The notes: generated by a model from the letters alone, not told the origin. DNA of 64,000 bases from Mongoliibacter ruber (GCF_003003005.1 NZ_PVTR01000005.1:310001-374000); one strand, 5' to 3'; numbered from the stretch's first letter, positions 33,110 through 43,162 are shown. Program-made: numbers and translations.

Positions 33110-35536
33110 ATGATGAATTTGAAAGTATCTATTTTCTTTTTAGTTTTTTTATCAACTATCGGACAAGTACATTGTCAGACATTAAAAATTCTGGATAAAG
33201 AAAGCAACTCACCCATTGAATTTGTAGCCGTTTCCCAATCCAAAAACAATATCATTGCATTTACAGATAAATCTGGCCAGGTTGATTTAAGCTCATTTTC
33301 CACATCTGATAAAGTCGAAATCAGGCTATATGGTTACAAACCTAAATTAAGGACTTTTGCCGAACTTCAGGCAAAAGAATTTATTGTCTATTTGGAATCT
33401 AGCACTATTGCATTGGAACAGGCCGTCGTATCAGCTACCAAATGGAGTCAATCCCGGCAGGAAATACCCGCAAGAATCACCTCTATCACCAAGGAAGAAA
33501 GAGAACTCCTAAACCCTCAGACAGCCGCTGATTTACTGGCCATTTCAGGTGAGGTTTTCATTCAAAAAAGCCAACAGGGTGGTGGAAGTCCCATGATCAG
33601 GGGGTTCTCGACAAATAGACTACTGTACACTGTGGATGGAGTCAGAATGAATACCGCTATTTTCAGAAGTGGGAATCTTCAAAATGTTATTTCACTGGAT
33701 CCTTTTGCCACAGAAAGCACTGAAGTTTTTTTTGGACCGGGATCAATCATTTACGGAAGTGATGCCATCGGTGCAGTGATGAGTTTCCAAACCCTCCAAC
33801 CGGAATTCTCAACTGAGGACAATCTCCTTATCAGCGGAAACACAAGCTTGAGAACCAGTACTGCCAATGGAGAGAAAACAGGTCATATTCATGTGAAATA
33901 TGGTGGCAAAAAATGGGCAGGTGTGACCAGTTTCAGTAGACAAGAGTATGGAGACCTAAGGATGGGCAGCCGTGGTCCAGATGCCTTTTTGAGACCTTTT
34001 AATGTGATCAGAGAGAATGACCAAGATATTGTAGTTGACAATCCAGATCCCGAGGTACAAACACCAACAGCATACAATCAGATCAATATCTTGCAGAAAC
34101 TCCGTTTTTCACCCAATGAAAAATGGGATTTTCAATATGGCTTTCATTACTCAGCTAGTTCAGAGTTTGACAGGTATGATAGACTTACTAGAATGCGCCC
34201 CAACGGCCTTCCTGCTTCGGGTGAATGGAAATATGGTCCTCAAACATGGATGATGAATCACCTGAAGGTTACGCACACAGCAAAAAAAGACATCCTCTAT
34301 GACCAATTCTCTCTGAGCCTTGCCCTGCAACATTTTGGGGAAAGCAGGATTGACAGAAACTTCAATAACCCCAATCGAAGAACAAGAGAAGAAGAGGTGG
34401 ATGCCTATTCAGCAAATCTGGATTTCATCAAGGAACTGCCCAATGATGCTAAGGTTTTTTATGGTTTGGAATACGTTTGGAACGATGTACGCTCAACGGG
34501 CAATTCAGTCAACATCCTGACGGGTCAGCGCAGTTCGACGGCAGCAAGATACCCTATGGCTAGTTGGAATTCCTATGCCGCATATGCTACTTATCAGAAA
34601 AAAATCAGTCCATCCTCACTCATTCAAGGTGGCCTAAGGTACAATAGGTTTGGACTTAGAGCTGATTTCAGTGCAAACAGTGAGTTTTACCCACTGCCGT
34701 TCACCGAGAGCAGAAATGAAGAAGGTGCTTTAACAGCAAGTACTGGCTGGGTCTACACTCCATTTGACACATGGACCTTTCATTTGAATGCCTCCACCGG
34801 TTTTAGGGCTCCCAACGTTGATGATATCGGTAAAATTTTTGACTCTGAACCGGGCACGGTGATGATTCCTAATCCAAATCTTAAAGCTGAATATGCATAC
34901 AACCTGGAAGCTAACGCAGGAAAAGTCATCAATGAAAACATTATGATTGACCTCACCGCTTACTACACCAGATTGGAAAATGCACTTGTCAGGAGAGAAA
35001 CAAGCTTAAATGGACAGGACAGCATCCTTTATGATGGCGAACTCAGCAGGGTACTGTCATTGCAAAATGCAGCTTTTGTAAGCATCTTAGGACTACAAGC
35101 CGCCCTGGAAGTCAAACTACCAAATTACCTTACATTTTCATCCAGAATCAATATACAAAGAGGTACTGAAGAAATGGATGATGGACAGCGAAGCCCTTCT
35201 AGACATGCTCCCCCGACTTTTGGAGTTACCCGATTGGAATACAGCAGAGAAAAGTTAAGAATGCAGCTCTATACCGAATACGCCAGTGGATTTTCCTTTG
35301 AGCAATTACCTCTGGAGGAAAGAGGAAAACCAGAATTGTATGCGGTAGATGAAAATGGGAACCCGTTCAGCCCTTCATGGGCTACAATTAGCTTTAAATC
35401 TTTCTACCAACTAATTGGAAACATTTCCATAAGTACCGGTGTGGAAAACATAACCAATGTCAGATATAGGACCTACGGTTCGGGAATAGCTGCTCCAGGC
35501 AGAAATTTCGTAGTAGCCCTTATGGCCAATTTCTAA
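33110..35536 (+). CDS. TonB-dependent receptor (hemoglobin/heme receptor-like)
   Basis: 808 residues from the ATG at 33110. Signal peptide about 1-22 (ending VHCQ); short carboxypeptidase-like regulatory domain about 23-95; plug about 110-230 with ITSITKEERELLNPQTAADL, GGGSPMIRGFSTNRLLYTVD and FFGPGSIIYGSDAIGAVMSF, the pattern seen in heme/hemoglobin-type receptors; then a full barrel ending in VVALMANF with a terminal aromatic residue. It imports a bulky ligand or metal complex using TonB energy. The downstream ZIP and SLC13-type genes on the same strand suggest metal or ion uptake; the ligand itself cannot be read from sequence. Confidence 0.92.
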   Translation: MMNLKVSIFFLVFLSTIGQVHCQTLKILDKESNSPIEFVAVSQSKNNIIAFTDKSGQVDLSSFSTSDKVEIRLYGYKPKLRTFAELQAKEFIVYLESSTIALEQAVVSATKWSQSRQEIPARITSITKEERELLNPQTAADLLAISGEVFIQKSQQGGGSPMIRGFSTNRLLYTVDGVRMNTAIFRSGNLQNVISLDPFATESTEVFFGPGSIIYGSDAIGAVMSFQTLQPEFSTEDNLLISGNTSLRTSTANGEKTGHIHVKYGGKKWAGVTSFSRQEYGDLRMGSRGPDAFLRPFNVIRENDQDIVVDNPDPEVQTPTAYNQINILQKLRFSPNEKWDFQYGFHYSASSEFDRYDRLTRMRPNGLPASGEWKYGPQTWMMNHLKVTHTAKKDILYDQFSLSLALQHFGESRIDRNFNNPNRRTREEEVDAYSANLDFIKELPNDAKVFYGLEYVWNDVRSTGNSVNILTGQRSSTAARYPMASWNSYAAYATYQKKISPSSLIQGGLRYNRFGLRADFSANSEFYPLPFTESRNEEGALTASTGWVYTPFDTWTFHLNASTGFRAPNVDDIGKIFDSEPGTVMIPNPNLKAEYAYNLEANAGKVINENIMIDLTAYYTRLENALVRRETSLNGQDSILYDGELSRVLSLQNAAFVSILGLQAALEVKLPNYLTFSSRINIQRGTEEMDDGQRSPSRHAPPTFGVTRLEYSREKLRMQLYTEYASGFSFEQLPLEERGKPELYAVDENGNPFSPSWATISFKSFYQLIGNISISTGVENITNVRYRTYGSGIAAPGRNFVVALMANF

Positions 35537-35643
35537 TCCAATGAAGAAGTTTGAAAAGGCTTTATTCAAGTGACTCAACTAAACAACTCAAACCTTTGTA
35601 AGTCCAGCTAAAAACAACCATATTTCACTTTGATTTGATCACT

Positions 35644-36468
35644 ATGGTAGAAAAATTAGAGGCTTGGGCTTTGGCGATGGGACCGGTACGGTCCGCATTG
35701 CTGGCTACTGTATTCACTTGGTTGATGACAGCTTTGGGCGCATCGATAGTATTCTTTTTTAAAACCATCAAAAGATCTGTCTTTGACACCATGTTGGGGT
35801 TTACTGGTGGAGTAATGATTGCTGCAAGTTTCTGGTCACTGCTTACACCAAGCCTCAACTTCGCTGAAGAAATCTATCCAGGTTACCACTGGGCACCTGT
35901 TGCCGGAGGTTTTTTACTAGGAGGACTCTTCATATTTACGCTCGATAAGTTATTACCACATTTGCATATCAATTTCAGTAAAAGTGAAATTGAGGGTATT
36001 CCAACAAAATGGCACAAATCAACCCTTCTGGTCTTGGCGATCACATTGCACAATATCCCAGAGGGCTTGGCCATAGGCATGCTTTTTGGGTCTGCAGCGC
36101 TAGACTTAGATGCAACTACTTTGACTGCTGCAATTGCTTTGACCATTGGGATAGGGATTCAAAACTTACCTGAGGGTATGGCTGTCTCTATGCCGCTGAG
36201 GAGGCAAGGTTTGGGAAGGTTGAAAAGCTTCTGGTTTGGTCAGCTTTCAGCCATGGTAGAACCTGTGGCTGGTGTAATCGGGGCAATAGCCGTGATCTAC
36301 ATGAAAAACATCCTCCCATATGCACTTTCATTTGCTGCAGGTGCAATGATATATGTAGTGGTCGAAGAGGTAATTCCAGAAACCCAAAGAGATAAGTATA
36401 CAGATTTGGCAGTTTTAGGCTTTATGGTAGGTTTTACCTTGATGATGATTTTGGATGTGGCACTTTAA
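35644..36468 (+). CDS. ZIP family metal transporter
   Basis: 274 residues from ATG 35644. About eight membrane segments. The two family metal-site helices are clear: LAITLHNIPEGLAIGMLFGS (HNIPEG) in TM4 and IGIGIQNLPEGMAVSMPLRR (QNLPEG) in TM5, with a histidine-containing loop before them (LLPHLHINFSKSEIEG). ZIP proteins bring zinc or other divalent cations into the cytoplasm. It follows the TonB receptor by about 107 bases and precedes the SLC13 permease by 11 bases, so the three look like a transport unit across both membranes. Confidence 0.93.
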   Translation: MVEKLEAWALAMGPVRSALLATVFTWLMTALGASIVFFFKTIKRSVFDTMLGFTGGVMIAASFWSLLTPSLNFAEEIYPGYHWAPVAGGFLLGGLFIFTLDKLLPHLHINFSKSEIEGIPTKWHKSTLLVLAITLHNIPEGLAIGMLFGSAALDLDATTLTAAIALTIGIGIQNLPEGMAVSMPLRRQGLGRLKSFWFGQLSAMVEPVAGVIGAIAVIYMKNILPYALSFAAGAMIYVVVEEVIPETQRDKYTDLAVLGFMVGFTLMMILDVAL

Positions 36469-36479
36469 AGCTTTTTATA

Positions 36480-38252
36480 ATGGAAATGAAAGTAGTATTT
36501 GGCACATTGATTTTGGCAGTCATTCTATTTGCCTGGGGCAAAATAAGGTATGACCTGGTGTCAATCATCTGCTTGTTGATATTGGTTTTGTTTGGTATTG
36601 TACCGGCAGAAGAAGCATTTTTAGGCTTTGCCCATCCCGCTGTAATTACAGTTGGCATGGTACTCGTCGTCAGTCATGGACTTGCTAGATCAGGTTTGGT
36701 AGAGAGCATGGCAAAGATACTTATAGAAAAAGACCTCAGTTTTACAGTGCAGTTGGCTATTCTTTGCATTCTAGTGTGTTTCGCATCTGCATTTATGAAT
36801 AATGTAGGAGCTTTGGCCATGACAATGCCACTAGCAGTTCTCATTGCCAATAAACATGGCCATTCAGCTTCTTCCTATTTAATGCCTATTGCCTTTGCAT
36901 CTTTACTGGGAGGCATGACTACCTTGATAGGAACTCCTCCTAATATCATCATATCTACTTTTCGGGCAGAGCAATTTGGTCAACGGTTCAGGATGTTTGA
37001 TTTCGCAGCGGTAGGGCTTGGAATAGCTGTTATTGGATTGGCTTTTATCATCTTTATAGGTTGGAGATTTGTACCCAAAAGAGCCCCCAAAGGTGATGAT
37101 AAAAACAGGTTCAACATTGATGACTATATCACTGAGGTAGTAATTCCCGAAGATTCCAAACTCAAGGATCAGCCACATAGGGCAATCTATGAATTTACCA
37201 AAGGCAATATCCAAATCCTTAACATCATCCGAAACGATCAATTGACCTATGCTCCGGGCAGGAACTTTGTATTTAGGGAAAATGACATCATAAGCATTCA
37301 AGGAGATCCGGAAGATTTGAAGGATTTCATTAACGAATCAAAAACCAACCTAGCGGGTGAGGGTCAAGAGGAAAAGGAAAGTGCCAAAAACAACGAGGAC
37401 ATTATCATAGTGGAAGCTGTGGTAATGGAAAGCAGCCCCATCTTAGACAGGTCTGCCTCGGATATGCTCATGAGTTTTAGATACGGTGTCAACCTACTGG
37501 CGATTTCAAGACAAAATCAAAAGATCCGAAAACGCATAGATCACGTCAAATTCCAGGCTGGAGATGTAATTTTGGTACAAGGAGAAAGTGATAAAATCGA
37601 TGAAACACTCAGCAGCATGGGCTGTCTTCCATTGGCTGATAGAGGCCTAAACCTTGGTGAACCAAAAAAAATCATCCTTGCCCTTGGGATCTTTTTATCT
37701 TCACTTGCCCTCATCATATCCGGTTTTTTGGAAGTCCAGGTAGGTTTTACATTAGGAGCATTGCTGATGGTATTGTTTCGGGTGATCCCCATCAGAGAAT
37801 TGTACACCTCGGTAGATTGGCCGGTTATCATATTGCTTGGTGCTTTATTGCCTCTTGGCACAGCACTCGAAGACACGGGAGGTGCTAATCTAATCGCAGA
37901 GAAAATCCTACTTTTAAAAGACAGCCTCCCTCCTTGGGCTATTCTGACTATTGTCTTGGTGGTTACAATGTTTTTATCAGACATCATAAACAACGCGGCC
38001 ACCGTCGTGTTGATGGCTCCCATAGCCCTTAATATTTCTATCGGAATGGGAGTTGCATCAGATCCTTTTTTGATGGCTGTAGCTATTGGAGGCAGCTGTG
38101 CATTTTTGACACCTATTGGACATCAAAGCAATGCCTTGGTAATGGGGCCGGGAGGATACAAATTTACCGATTACCTAAGGATGGGAGCACCTCTAGAACT
38201 CTTGATTGTAGCCATAGGAATACCTTTGATTCTCTTTTTCTGGCCCTTGTAA
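36480..38252 (+). CDS. SLC13/DASS-type permease with two TrkA-C domains
   Basis: 590 residues. Membrane domain halves at about 1-200 and 395-590 with the family motifs NNVGALAMTMPLAV and IGTPPNIIISTFR in the first half and SDIINNAATVVLMAP and GGSCAFLTPIGHQSNALVMG in the second. Between them lie two cytoplasmic TrkA-C (RCK_C) domains, about 215-285 and 300-380 (PGRNFVFRENDIISIQGDPE; FQAGDVILVQGESDKIDETL). Members move sulfate, dicarboxylates or other anions with Na+ or H+. The substrate here is unknown; it is probably co-transcribed with the ZIP gene 11 bases upstream. Confidence 0.93.
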   Translation: MEMKVVFGTLILAVILFAWGKIRYDLVSIICLLILVLFGIVPAEEAFLGFAHPAVITVGMVLVVSHGLARSGLVESMAKILIEKDLSFTVQLAILCILVCFASAFMNNVGALAMTMPLAVLIANKHGHSASSYLMPIAFASLLGGMTTLIGTPPNIIISTFRAEQFGQRFRMFDFAAVGLGIAVIGLAFIIFIGWRFVPKRAPKGDDKNRFNIDDYITEVVIPEDSKLKDQPHRAIYEFTKGNIQILNIIRNDQLTYAPGRNFVFRENDIISIQGDPEDLKDFINESKTNLAGEGQEEKESAKNNEDIIIVEAVVMESSPILDRSASDMLMSFRYGVNLLAISRQNQKIRKRIDHVKFQAGDVILVQGESDKIDETLSSMGCLPLADRGLNLGEPKKIILALGIFLSSLALIISGFLEVQVGFTLGALLMVLFRVIPIRELYTSVDWPVIILLGALLPLGTALEDTGGANLIAEKILLLKDSLPPWAILTIVLVVTMFLSDIINNAATVVLMAPIALNISIGMGVASDPFLMAVAIGGSCAFLTPIGHQSNALVMGPGGYKFTDYLRMGAPLELLIVAIGIPLILFFWPL

Positions 38253-38261
38253 GAAAAAAAA

Positions 38262-39020
38262 TTACTGTTTTTCTTCACCTAGGATCGGATTAGGAGTTAA
38301 TTCCTCCGCCCTTTTTAGACCATAGCCTTCTACTGCATACTTTATAATATGGGCTTCCATTTCATCAATAGAGTCTGTCAAAAGAAAAAGTTTGAGGTCT
38401 TCCTTGTCAATTGTACCATAATCAGCCATATGCTGTATATACTGATAGATATGCTTGTGAAAATCACTGCACATCAATACAACAGGGAACCTTCTCATCA
38501 CCTTGGTTTGGATAAGGGTCAATGCCTCAAAAAATTCATCAAGTGTTCCAAACCCTCCTGGCATCACAACAAAAGCATAGCTATACTTGGAAAGCAATAC
38601 CTTACGGACAAAAAAGTACTTGAAATTCATCCATTTGTCCAGATAAGGGTTTGGATGTTGCTCAAACGGCAAAATGATATTACAACCCACAGATTTGCCA
38701 CCTACATTTTTGGCACCTCTGTTGGCCGCTTCCATAATCCCCGGTCCTCCTCCTGTCATCACTGCAAATCCCATCTGACTCACACGCTCCCCTACCTCTA
38801 CGGCTTTTTGATAATATTTATCTTTCTCTTCGAACCTTGCTGAGCCAAAAACTGTCACACATGGCCCGATAAAATGTAAAATTCTAAATCCACGGATAAA
38901 CTCTATCGCCACTTTGGTGACAAACCTGAATTCCTTCCAGCGGGTTTGCGGACCAGCAAAAAATGCTTCTTCTTCAGGGTTGACCAAGGGGGCAAAGGAC
39001 TTCGGTTTCTCTTTCAGCAT
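38262..39020 (-). CDS. LOG family (TIGR00730-type) Rossmann-fold protein
   Basis: 252 residues. Shows the diagnostic motifs VMTGGGPGIMEAANRGA and MPGGFGTLDEFFEALTLIQT (PGGxGTxxE) of LOG/cytokinin-activating phosphoribohydrolases. These cleave nucleoside 5'-monophosphates at the N-glycosidic bond, releasing the base and ribose phosphate. It is somewhat longer than the minimal family because of a 60-residue N-terminal extension (VNPEEEAFFAGPQTRWKEFR). Convergent with the SLC13 gene, only nine bases apart. Confidence 0.92.
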   Translation of the reverse strand: MLKEKPKSFAPLVNPEEEAFFAGPQTRWKEFRFVTKVAIEFIRGFRILHFIGPCVTVFGSARFEEKDKYYQKAVEVGERVSQMGFAVMTGGGPGIMEAANRGAKNVGGKSVGCNIILPFEQHPNPYLDKWMNFKYFFVRKVLLSKYSYAFVVMPGGFGTLDEFFEALTLIQTKVMRRFPVVLMCSDFHKHIYQYIQHMADYGTIDKEDLKLFLLTDSIDEMEAHIIKYAVEGYGLKRAEELTPNPILGEEKQ

Positions 39021-39132
39021 AAGAATAATCAGTGTTGATGTTTCAATTTAACTAAAGTAAAACTATTTTGAAGACTATTAAAAATCACTTAGAAAAATTT
39101 TAGCCCAACATATTTCACCAATACCTCCAGCC

Positions 39133-40065
39133 ATGAACAGACGCCATTTTACCAAAATCAGTACTGCTGCAATACTCGGTACCTCAACTATTCCTTTCAA
39201 TGTTTTCGCTTCGAATGAAAACCCAACCCTCAAACTCGGTGGACCTTTATTTGAAAAATACAGCAGTCCAGAAGAATGGATAGCCATACTCAAAAAATTA
39301 AACTACAAGGCGGCATATTGCCCTGTTGACACAAATGCAGCTATCGAAACCATTAAGGCATATGAAGCAGCTGCCAGGTCAGCCGACATCATCATAGCTG
39401 AAGTAGGCGCATGGTCCAACCCCATAAGCCCAGATCAGTCAACAGCGAAAGCGGCTTTAGAGAAATGTGTGAATTCTCTTCAACTTGCAGAAGAAATAGG
39501 TGCGCAATGCTGTGTCAACATTGCTGGAAGTAACAACCGCGAAAATTGGGCTGGTCCACATCCAGATAATTTTTCAGACGAAACTTTTGAATTGATAGTG
39601 GAGACAACCCGGAAAATCATAGATGAGGTCAAACCCAAGAGGACCTTTTACACCTTGGAAGCGATGCCTTGGATTTTCCCAGAGGATCCAGATTCCTACC
39701 TCCGTTTGATCAAAGCAATAGACAGAAAAGCCTTTGGAGTACATCTTGACCCTGTCAATATGATGGTAAGCCCTGCTGTATTCTATAAAAATGCTGACCT
39801 TATCCGTGAATGTTTTTCCAAGTTAGGCACTCATATCAAAAGCTGTCATGCTAAAGATTTGGTACTAAAAGAAAGGACCTTTATGCCTCAATTTGATGAA
39901 GTTATTCCCGGTCGTGGGATGATAGATTACAGCGCATTTATGACTGAAATCAAAAAAATACCTCATGTACCAGTTATGATGGAACATTTGGACAATGCTG
40001 AAGAATACCTTGAGGGAGCTTCCTATATTAGAAAAGTAGCCAATTCAGTTGGCCTACAAAGCTGA
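39133..40065 (+). CDS. Tat-exported sugar phosphate isomerase/epimerase-like TIM-barrel protein
   Basis: 310 residues. The start MNRRHFTKISTAAILGTSTI is a twin-arginine signal (RRHFTK), so the protein is exported folded to the periplasm. The mature region is an AP-endonuclease-2-type TIM barrel: CVNIAGSNNRENWAGPHPDN, TFYTLEAMPWIFPEDPDSYL, FGVHLDPVNM, THIKSCHAKDLVL and PVMMEHLDNAEEY supply the usual metal-binding Glu, His and Asp residues. It probably isomerises or epimerises a sugar or inositol derivative; substrate unknown. It stands alone, divergent from the LOG gene. Confidence 0.88.
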   Translation: MNRRHFTKISTAAILGTSTIPFNVFASNENPTLKLGGPLFEKYSSPEEWIAILKKLNYKAAYCPVDTNAAIETIKAYEAAARSADIIIAEVGAWSNPISPDQSTAKAALEKCVNSLQLAEEIGAQCCVNIAGSNNRENWAGPHPDNFSDETFELIVETTRKIIDEVKPKRTFYTLEAMPWIFPEDPDSYLRLIKAIDRKAFGVHLDPVNMMVSPAVFYKNADLIRECFSKLGTHIKSCHAKDLVLKERTFMPQFDEVIPGRGMIDYSAFMTEIKKIPHVPVMMEHLDNAEEYLEGASYIRKVANSVGLQS

Positions 40066-40185
40066 GTCTTCTACATTCTTTCCCTTCAAAACCACCTCAG
40101 AATGCTATCCCACACTGAAAAAATGAGTCATGGTATGGTGACTGTACTACTTAAATTGTATGGTCTCCATACCTGAGGATGGGTG

Positions 40186-42432
40186 TCAGTAGAACAATAT
40201 CCAACCATCTATTTCATGCCTGTTTTCAAAAGGCAATCCAGTCTCATCCAGCTTCTTCAATTTATTCCTTTTCACCATCAAGATTGAGCTGTTTGGCAAT
40301 GAATCTCTTAGCCACTCAGGGTTTTCTTTCAAGTTTATCAAGTTGGATTTCCAACTTTCATCCTTCTCAAACTGCACTTCCCTATTGAGACTTTCATCCC
40401 CATCAAAAAGGGATATGATACTTTTATTGCTCAAAAAAGACATTGAAGGCATTCGCTTATCATAGATCAAGATGTTTTCAACATCAGCAAACTCCTGATC
40501 GATATAAGCCGCTATCCTCCTTTGATCATTCATTAAACCTGGATTACTAGTGAAAAAATAGGTAGATGCCACGGTGATTCCCATTACAAAAAGGTAGGAT
40601 GTGAATACCATACGATCCACGATTTTCATCGCTATGACCCTAATTGAAATGAGTAGAGAGGCGGTGATAGTCAAAATAAAGAAAAACTTGTAGCTCAGCA
40701 CAATTTTCGGATCGATCAAAGGACTGATTGCCAAACCCACTATAATAATCATCTGAAAAATGAATTGAATCAAATCCCACTTACGATGTTTCTTTTCACT
40801 TAACCCTAACCATAATTTTGCGGCAAGAAGCCCAATAGCAGGATAAATCGGCAAAATATAAAGGATCAATTTAGATTTACTCAGAGAGAAAAAAATCAAA
40901 GGAATAATTATCCATGCCAACAAAAACACCAATTGGGTATCTTTCTTCTTCCAATACCCTTTCATATTTGCAGCAATAATTAAGATCCAAGGAAAAGCTG
41001 TTCCAAGTAAAATTGCTGGATAAAACCAGACGGGCTGACTTCTACTGAAGGTATCTGTGGCAAATCGCTGAACTGTATGCTTGAATACAAAGTAATCCAC
41101 AAACTGTCCATCTTCTAAAAAGAGCATGACAAACCAACTCAATCCAACTGTCAAAAAAATCAAAACACCTATCAAATGCCCCTTCCAAGATCCTAATTTG
41201 ATTTTTTGATATAAGGCTTGAAAAACCATCAAAACTACAGGGACGATAATTACCACTGGGCCTTTTGTTAAGAATCCTAAACCCAACATGAGGTAAAAAA
41301 GCACTAAAAATTTTACTGTGTAATCTTTAAGGTATTTGAGCCAAAAATAGACCGCAGCCATGACAAATACCGCCAGATATGCATCAGTGGTCAATGCCCT
41401 GCCCGCTATGATAAAGGTCGGAAATGAAGCAAAAATCAATGTGCCATAAAAAGCTTTCTTGTCATCCTGAAAGAGCAATTTCCCTATTCTACTCACCAGA
41501 AGAAGCAGCATCAACAAAGCAACCTGCATAAACACCCTTGCTGACCAAGCAGAAACACCGAATATCTTATACGAAAAAGCGGTAATCCAATAAGTCATAG
41601 GAGGCTTATGGTAATGATAAATCCCCATCAATGTAGGATGCATGTAATCTCCAGAATCCAGCATTTCCTTGCCGATCTGCGCATACCTCGCTTCGCTACT
41701 TTCAGTTACCGACCAAGCACCTAGATTGAAAAAAAGCACAATGCCCGTAAAAACCAATAAGGCCTGAAATCTGTACGGCTTGAATTTCAAAAACAAAGAC
41801 ATGGGCTTCGGCGCCTTTGATTTGTGGTGAAGATACAGGTTGCGGAGGTATACGATGAGGCCAAAACCTTGCCCTATAAACAACACAGCATCGTTTCTCA
41901 AAATGGCATAACTGGCAATTAGCAGCGCCCCAACAGTGCTGATATACCAAAAAGAAACTGGAAACACAGATTCTTTTTGCTTTTCCGAATAAAGCCATTG
42001 CACTACAAACCTAGAAGTAAATATCAATTGCCCTAAAGTACCCCAAGTCAGCAATAGTCCTTCAATCTCCGGATTGTCAATCAATCCATTAAAATCATAG
42101 TCAAAACCAAAAATCAGAAAAACAACGAGCAATAAAGGAAGAAAAAATGCAGAATACCTTACTAAGGCAGGCAGCAAAGACCACTCCCCTTTCAGTTGCA
42201 AATTTCTAATGTAAATAAGATAGCCGACCACCTGTCCACCTACTATTACAATGTCATTTCTGAAAAACCCATAAATGATCAAAAGAAACGAAGCAATCAA
42301 ACTCAATTGCCAAAACAAAGTAGGCGATACTACTTTGTTGGCTTTTTCGGATTTGAGAAGCTGTACCAAAAACCTGGATGCAAAAAGACCCTGGGCTATC
42401 AGTCCAAGGGCTAAAATCAGCTGGCTATTCAT
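40186..42432 (-). CDS. Fusion: two LAB_N domains plus GT39/ArnT-like glycosyltransferase
   Basis: 748 residues, polytopic. Two copies of the 'lipid A biosynthesis N-terminal' (LAB_N) domain: about 5-85 (GLIAQGLFASRFLVQLLKSE, GGQVVGYLIYIRNLQL) and about 125-200 (LGQLIFTSRFVVQWLYSEKQ, GQGFGLIVYLRNLYL). From about 215 on it is an ArnT/PMT-type transferase with WSVTESSEARYAQIGKEMLD, HYHKPPMTYWITAFSYKIFG, a run of membrane helices and a soluble C-terminal domain. ArnT-type enzymes move a sugar from undecaprenyl phosphate onto lipid A or a similar acceptor on the periplasmic face. The ArnC-like gene just upstream (8-base overlap) would make the lipid-linked donor. The fused double LAB_N arrangement is unusual. 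Confidence 0.9.
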   Translation of the reverse strand: MNSQLILALGLIAQGLFASRFLVQLLKSEKANKVVSPTLFWQLSLIASFLLIIYGFFRNDIVIVGGQVVGYLIYIRNLQLKGEWSLLPALVRYSAFFLPLLLVVFLIFGFDYDFNGLIDNPEIEGLLLTWGTLGQLIFTSRFVVQWLYSEKQKESVFPVSFWYISTVGALLIASYAILRNDAVLFIGQGFGLIVYLRNLYLHHKSKAPKPMSLFLKFKPYRFQALLVFTGIVLFFNLGAWSVTESSEARYAQIGKEMLDSGDYMHPTLMGIYHYHKPPMTYWITAFSYKIFGVSAWSARVFMQVALLMLLLLVSRIGKLLFQDDKKAFYGTLIFASFPTFIIAGRALTTDAYLAVFVMAAVYFWLKYLKDYTVKFLVLFYLMLGLGFLTKGPVVIIVPVVLMVFQALYQKIKLGSWKGHLIGVLIFLTVGLSWFVMLFLEDGQFVDYFVFKHTVQRFATDTFSRSQPVWFYPAILLGTAFPWILIIAANMKGYWKKKDTQLVFLLAWIIIPLIFFSLSKSKLILYILPIYPAIGLLAAKLWLGLSEKKHRKWDLIQFIFQMIIIVGLAISPLIDPKIVLSYKFFFILTITASLLISIRVIAMKIVDRMVFTSYLFVMGITVASTYFFTSNPGLMNDQRRIAAYIDQEFADVENILIYDKRMPSMSFLSNKSIISLFDGDESLNREVQFEKDESWKSNLINLKENPEWLRDSLPNSSILMVKRNKLKKLDETGLPFENRHEIDGWILFY

Positions 42433-43162
42433 TCAATTGCGGAGAATCATGTAATTGGAATTCATCAACCCGATACCTGATGTATCGTTTTTTCAATCTG
42501 TGAACTAATAATGTATCCAAAAAGGGCTGTACCATTCTATTGAAGGCATTGAACTTAGACACGCCTTCTGTTCTGGGGAAATGTCTCACTGGTATCACTT
42601 TTACTTGACCTCCATAAATCTGTGTCAAAGCCGGAAAAAAACGGTGTACCCCGTTGAAAAAAGGAAGCTTATTGACAAAATTTCTCTCAAAAATCTTCAA
42701 AGGGCAACCCGTATCCTTCATTCCATCATGTAAAAAACTATTTCTAAACCAGTTTGCAAAGCTCGAAGAAAGCTTCTTTCCCAGTCCGTCTTTCCTGTCT
42801 TGTCTTTCTCCTGTCACCAACTGGTATTTCTCCACAAAAGGCTCAAACTTCAAAAAATCTTCAGGTGTAGTCTGCAGGTCTGCATCTATATACCCAACCC
42901 AATCTGAGGTAGCGTGATCAAAGCCAGCTTTTATGGCTGCACTCAGGCCAGCATTTTTGGCAAAAGAAACAAACTTAAATCTCGAATCCTCCGAACATAC
43001 TTTTTTGATCAGTGACAAACTCTGATCTTTTGAACCGTCATTGACAAATAGACCAAATACCCGAAAGGCAGACTTATCCATGTAATCAGACAATGACGTC
43101 TGAATTTTGCGAATGTTGCCTTCTTCGTTGAAAACCGGAATGATAACGGTAATTGCTTTCAT
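42425..43162 (-). CDS. Family 2 glycosyltransferase (ArnC/dolichol-phosphate-mannose synthase-like)
   Basis: 245 residues. GT-A signatures: AITVIIPVFNEEGNIRKIQT, VFGLFVNDGSKDQSL, SAAIKAGFDHATSDWVGYID and DADLQTTPEDF (DxD). It lacks the C-terminal membrane helices that E. coli ArnC has, so it is a soluble or peripheral enzyme. It would load a sugar onto undecaprenyl phosphate for the GT39-type enzyme whose gene begins inside its 3' end. Which sugar cannot be told. Confidence 0.92.
   Translation of the reverse strand: MKAITVIIPVFNEEGNIRKIQTSLSDYMDKSAFRVFGLFVNDGSKDQSLSLIKKVCSEDSRFKFVSFAKNAGLSAAIKAGFDHATSDWVGYIDADLQTTPEDFLKFEPFVEKYQLVTGERQDRKDGLGKKLSSSFANWFRNSFLHDGMKDTGCPLKIFERNFVNKLPFFNGVHRFFPALTQIYGGQVKVIPVRHFPRTEGVSKFNAFNRMVQPFLDTLLVHRLKKRYIRYRVDEFQLHDSPQLNE

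Noticed and set aside
35625-38023. Minus-strand frames of 70-160 codons across the ZIP and SLC13 genes
   Set aside because: They lie opposite clear transporter genes, start without promoters and have no family resemblance.
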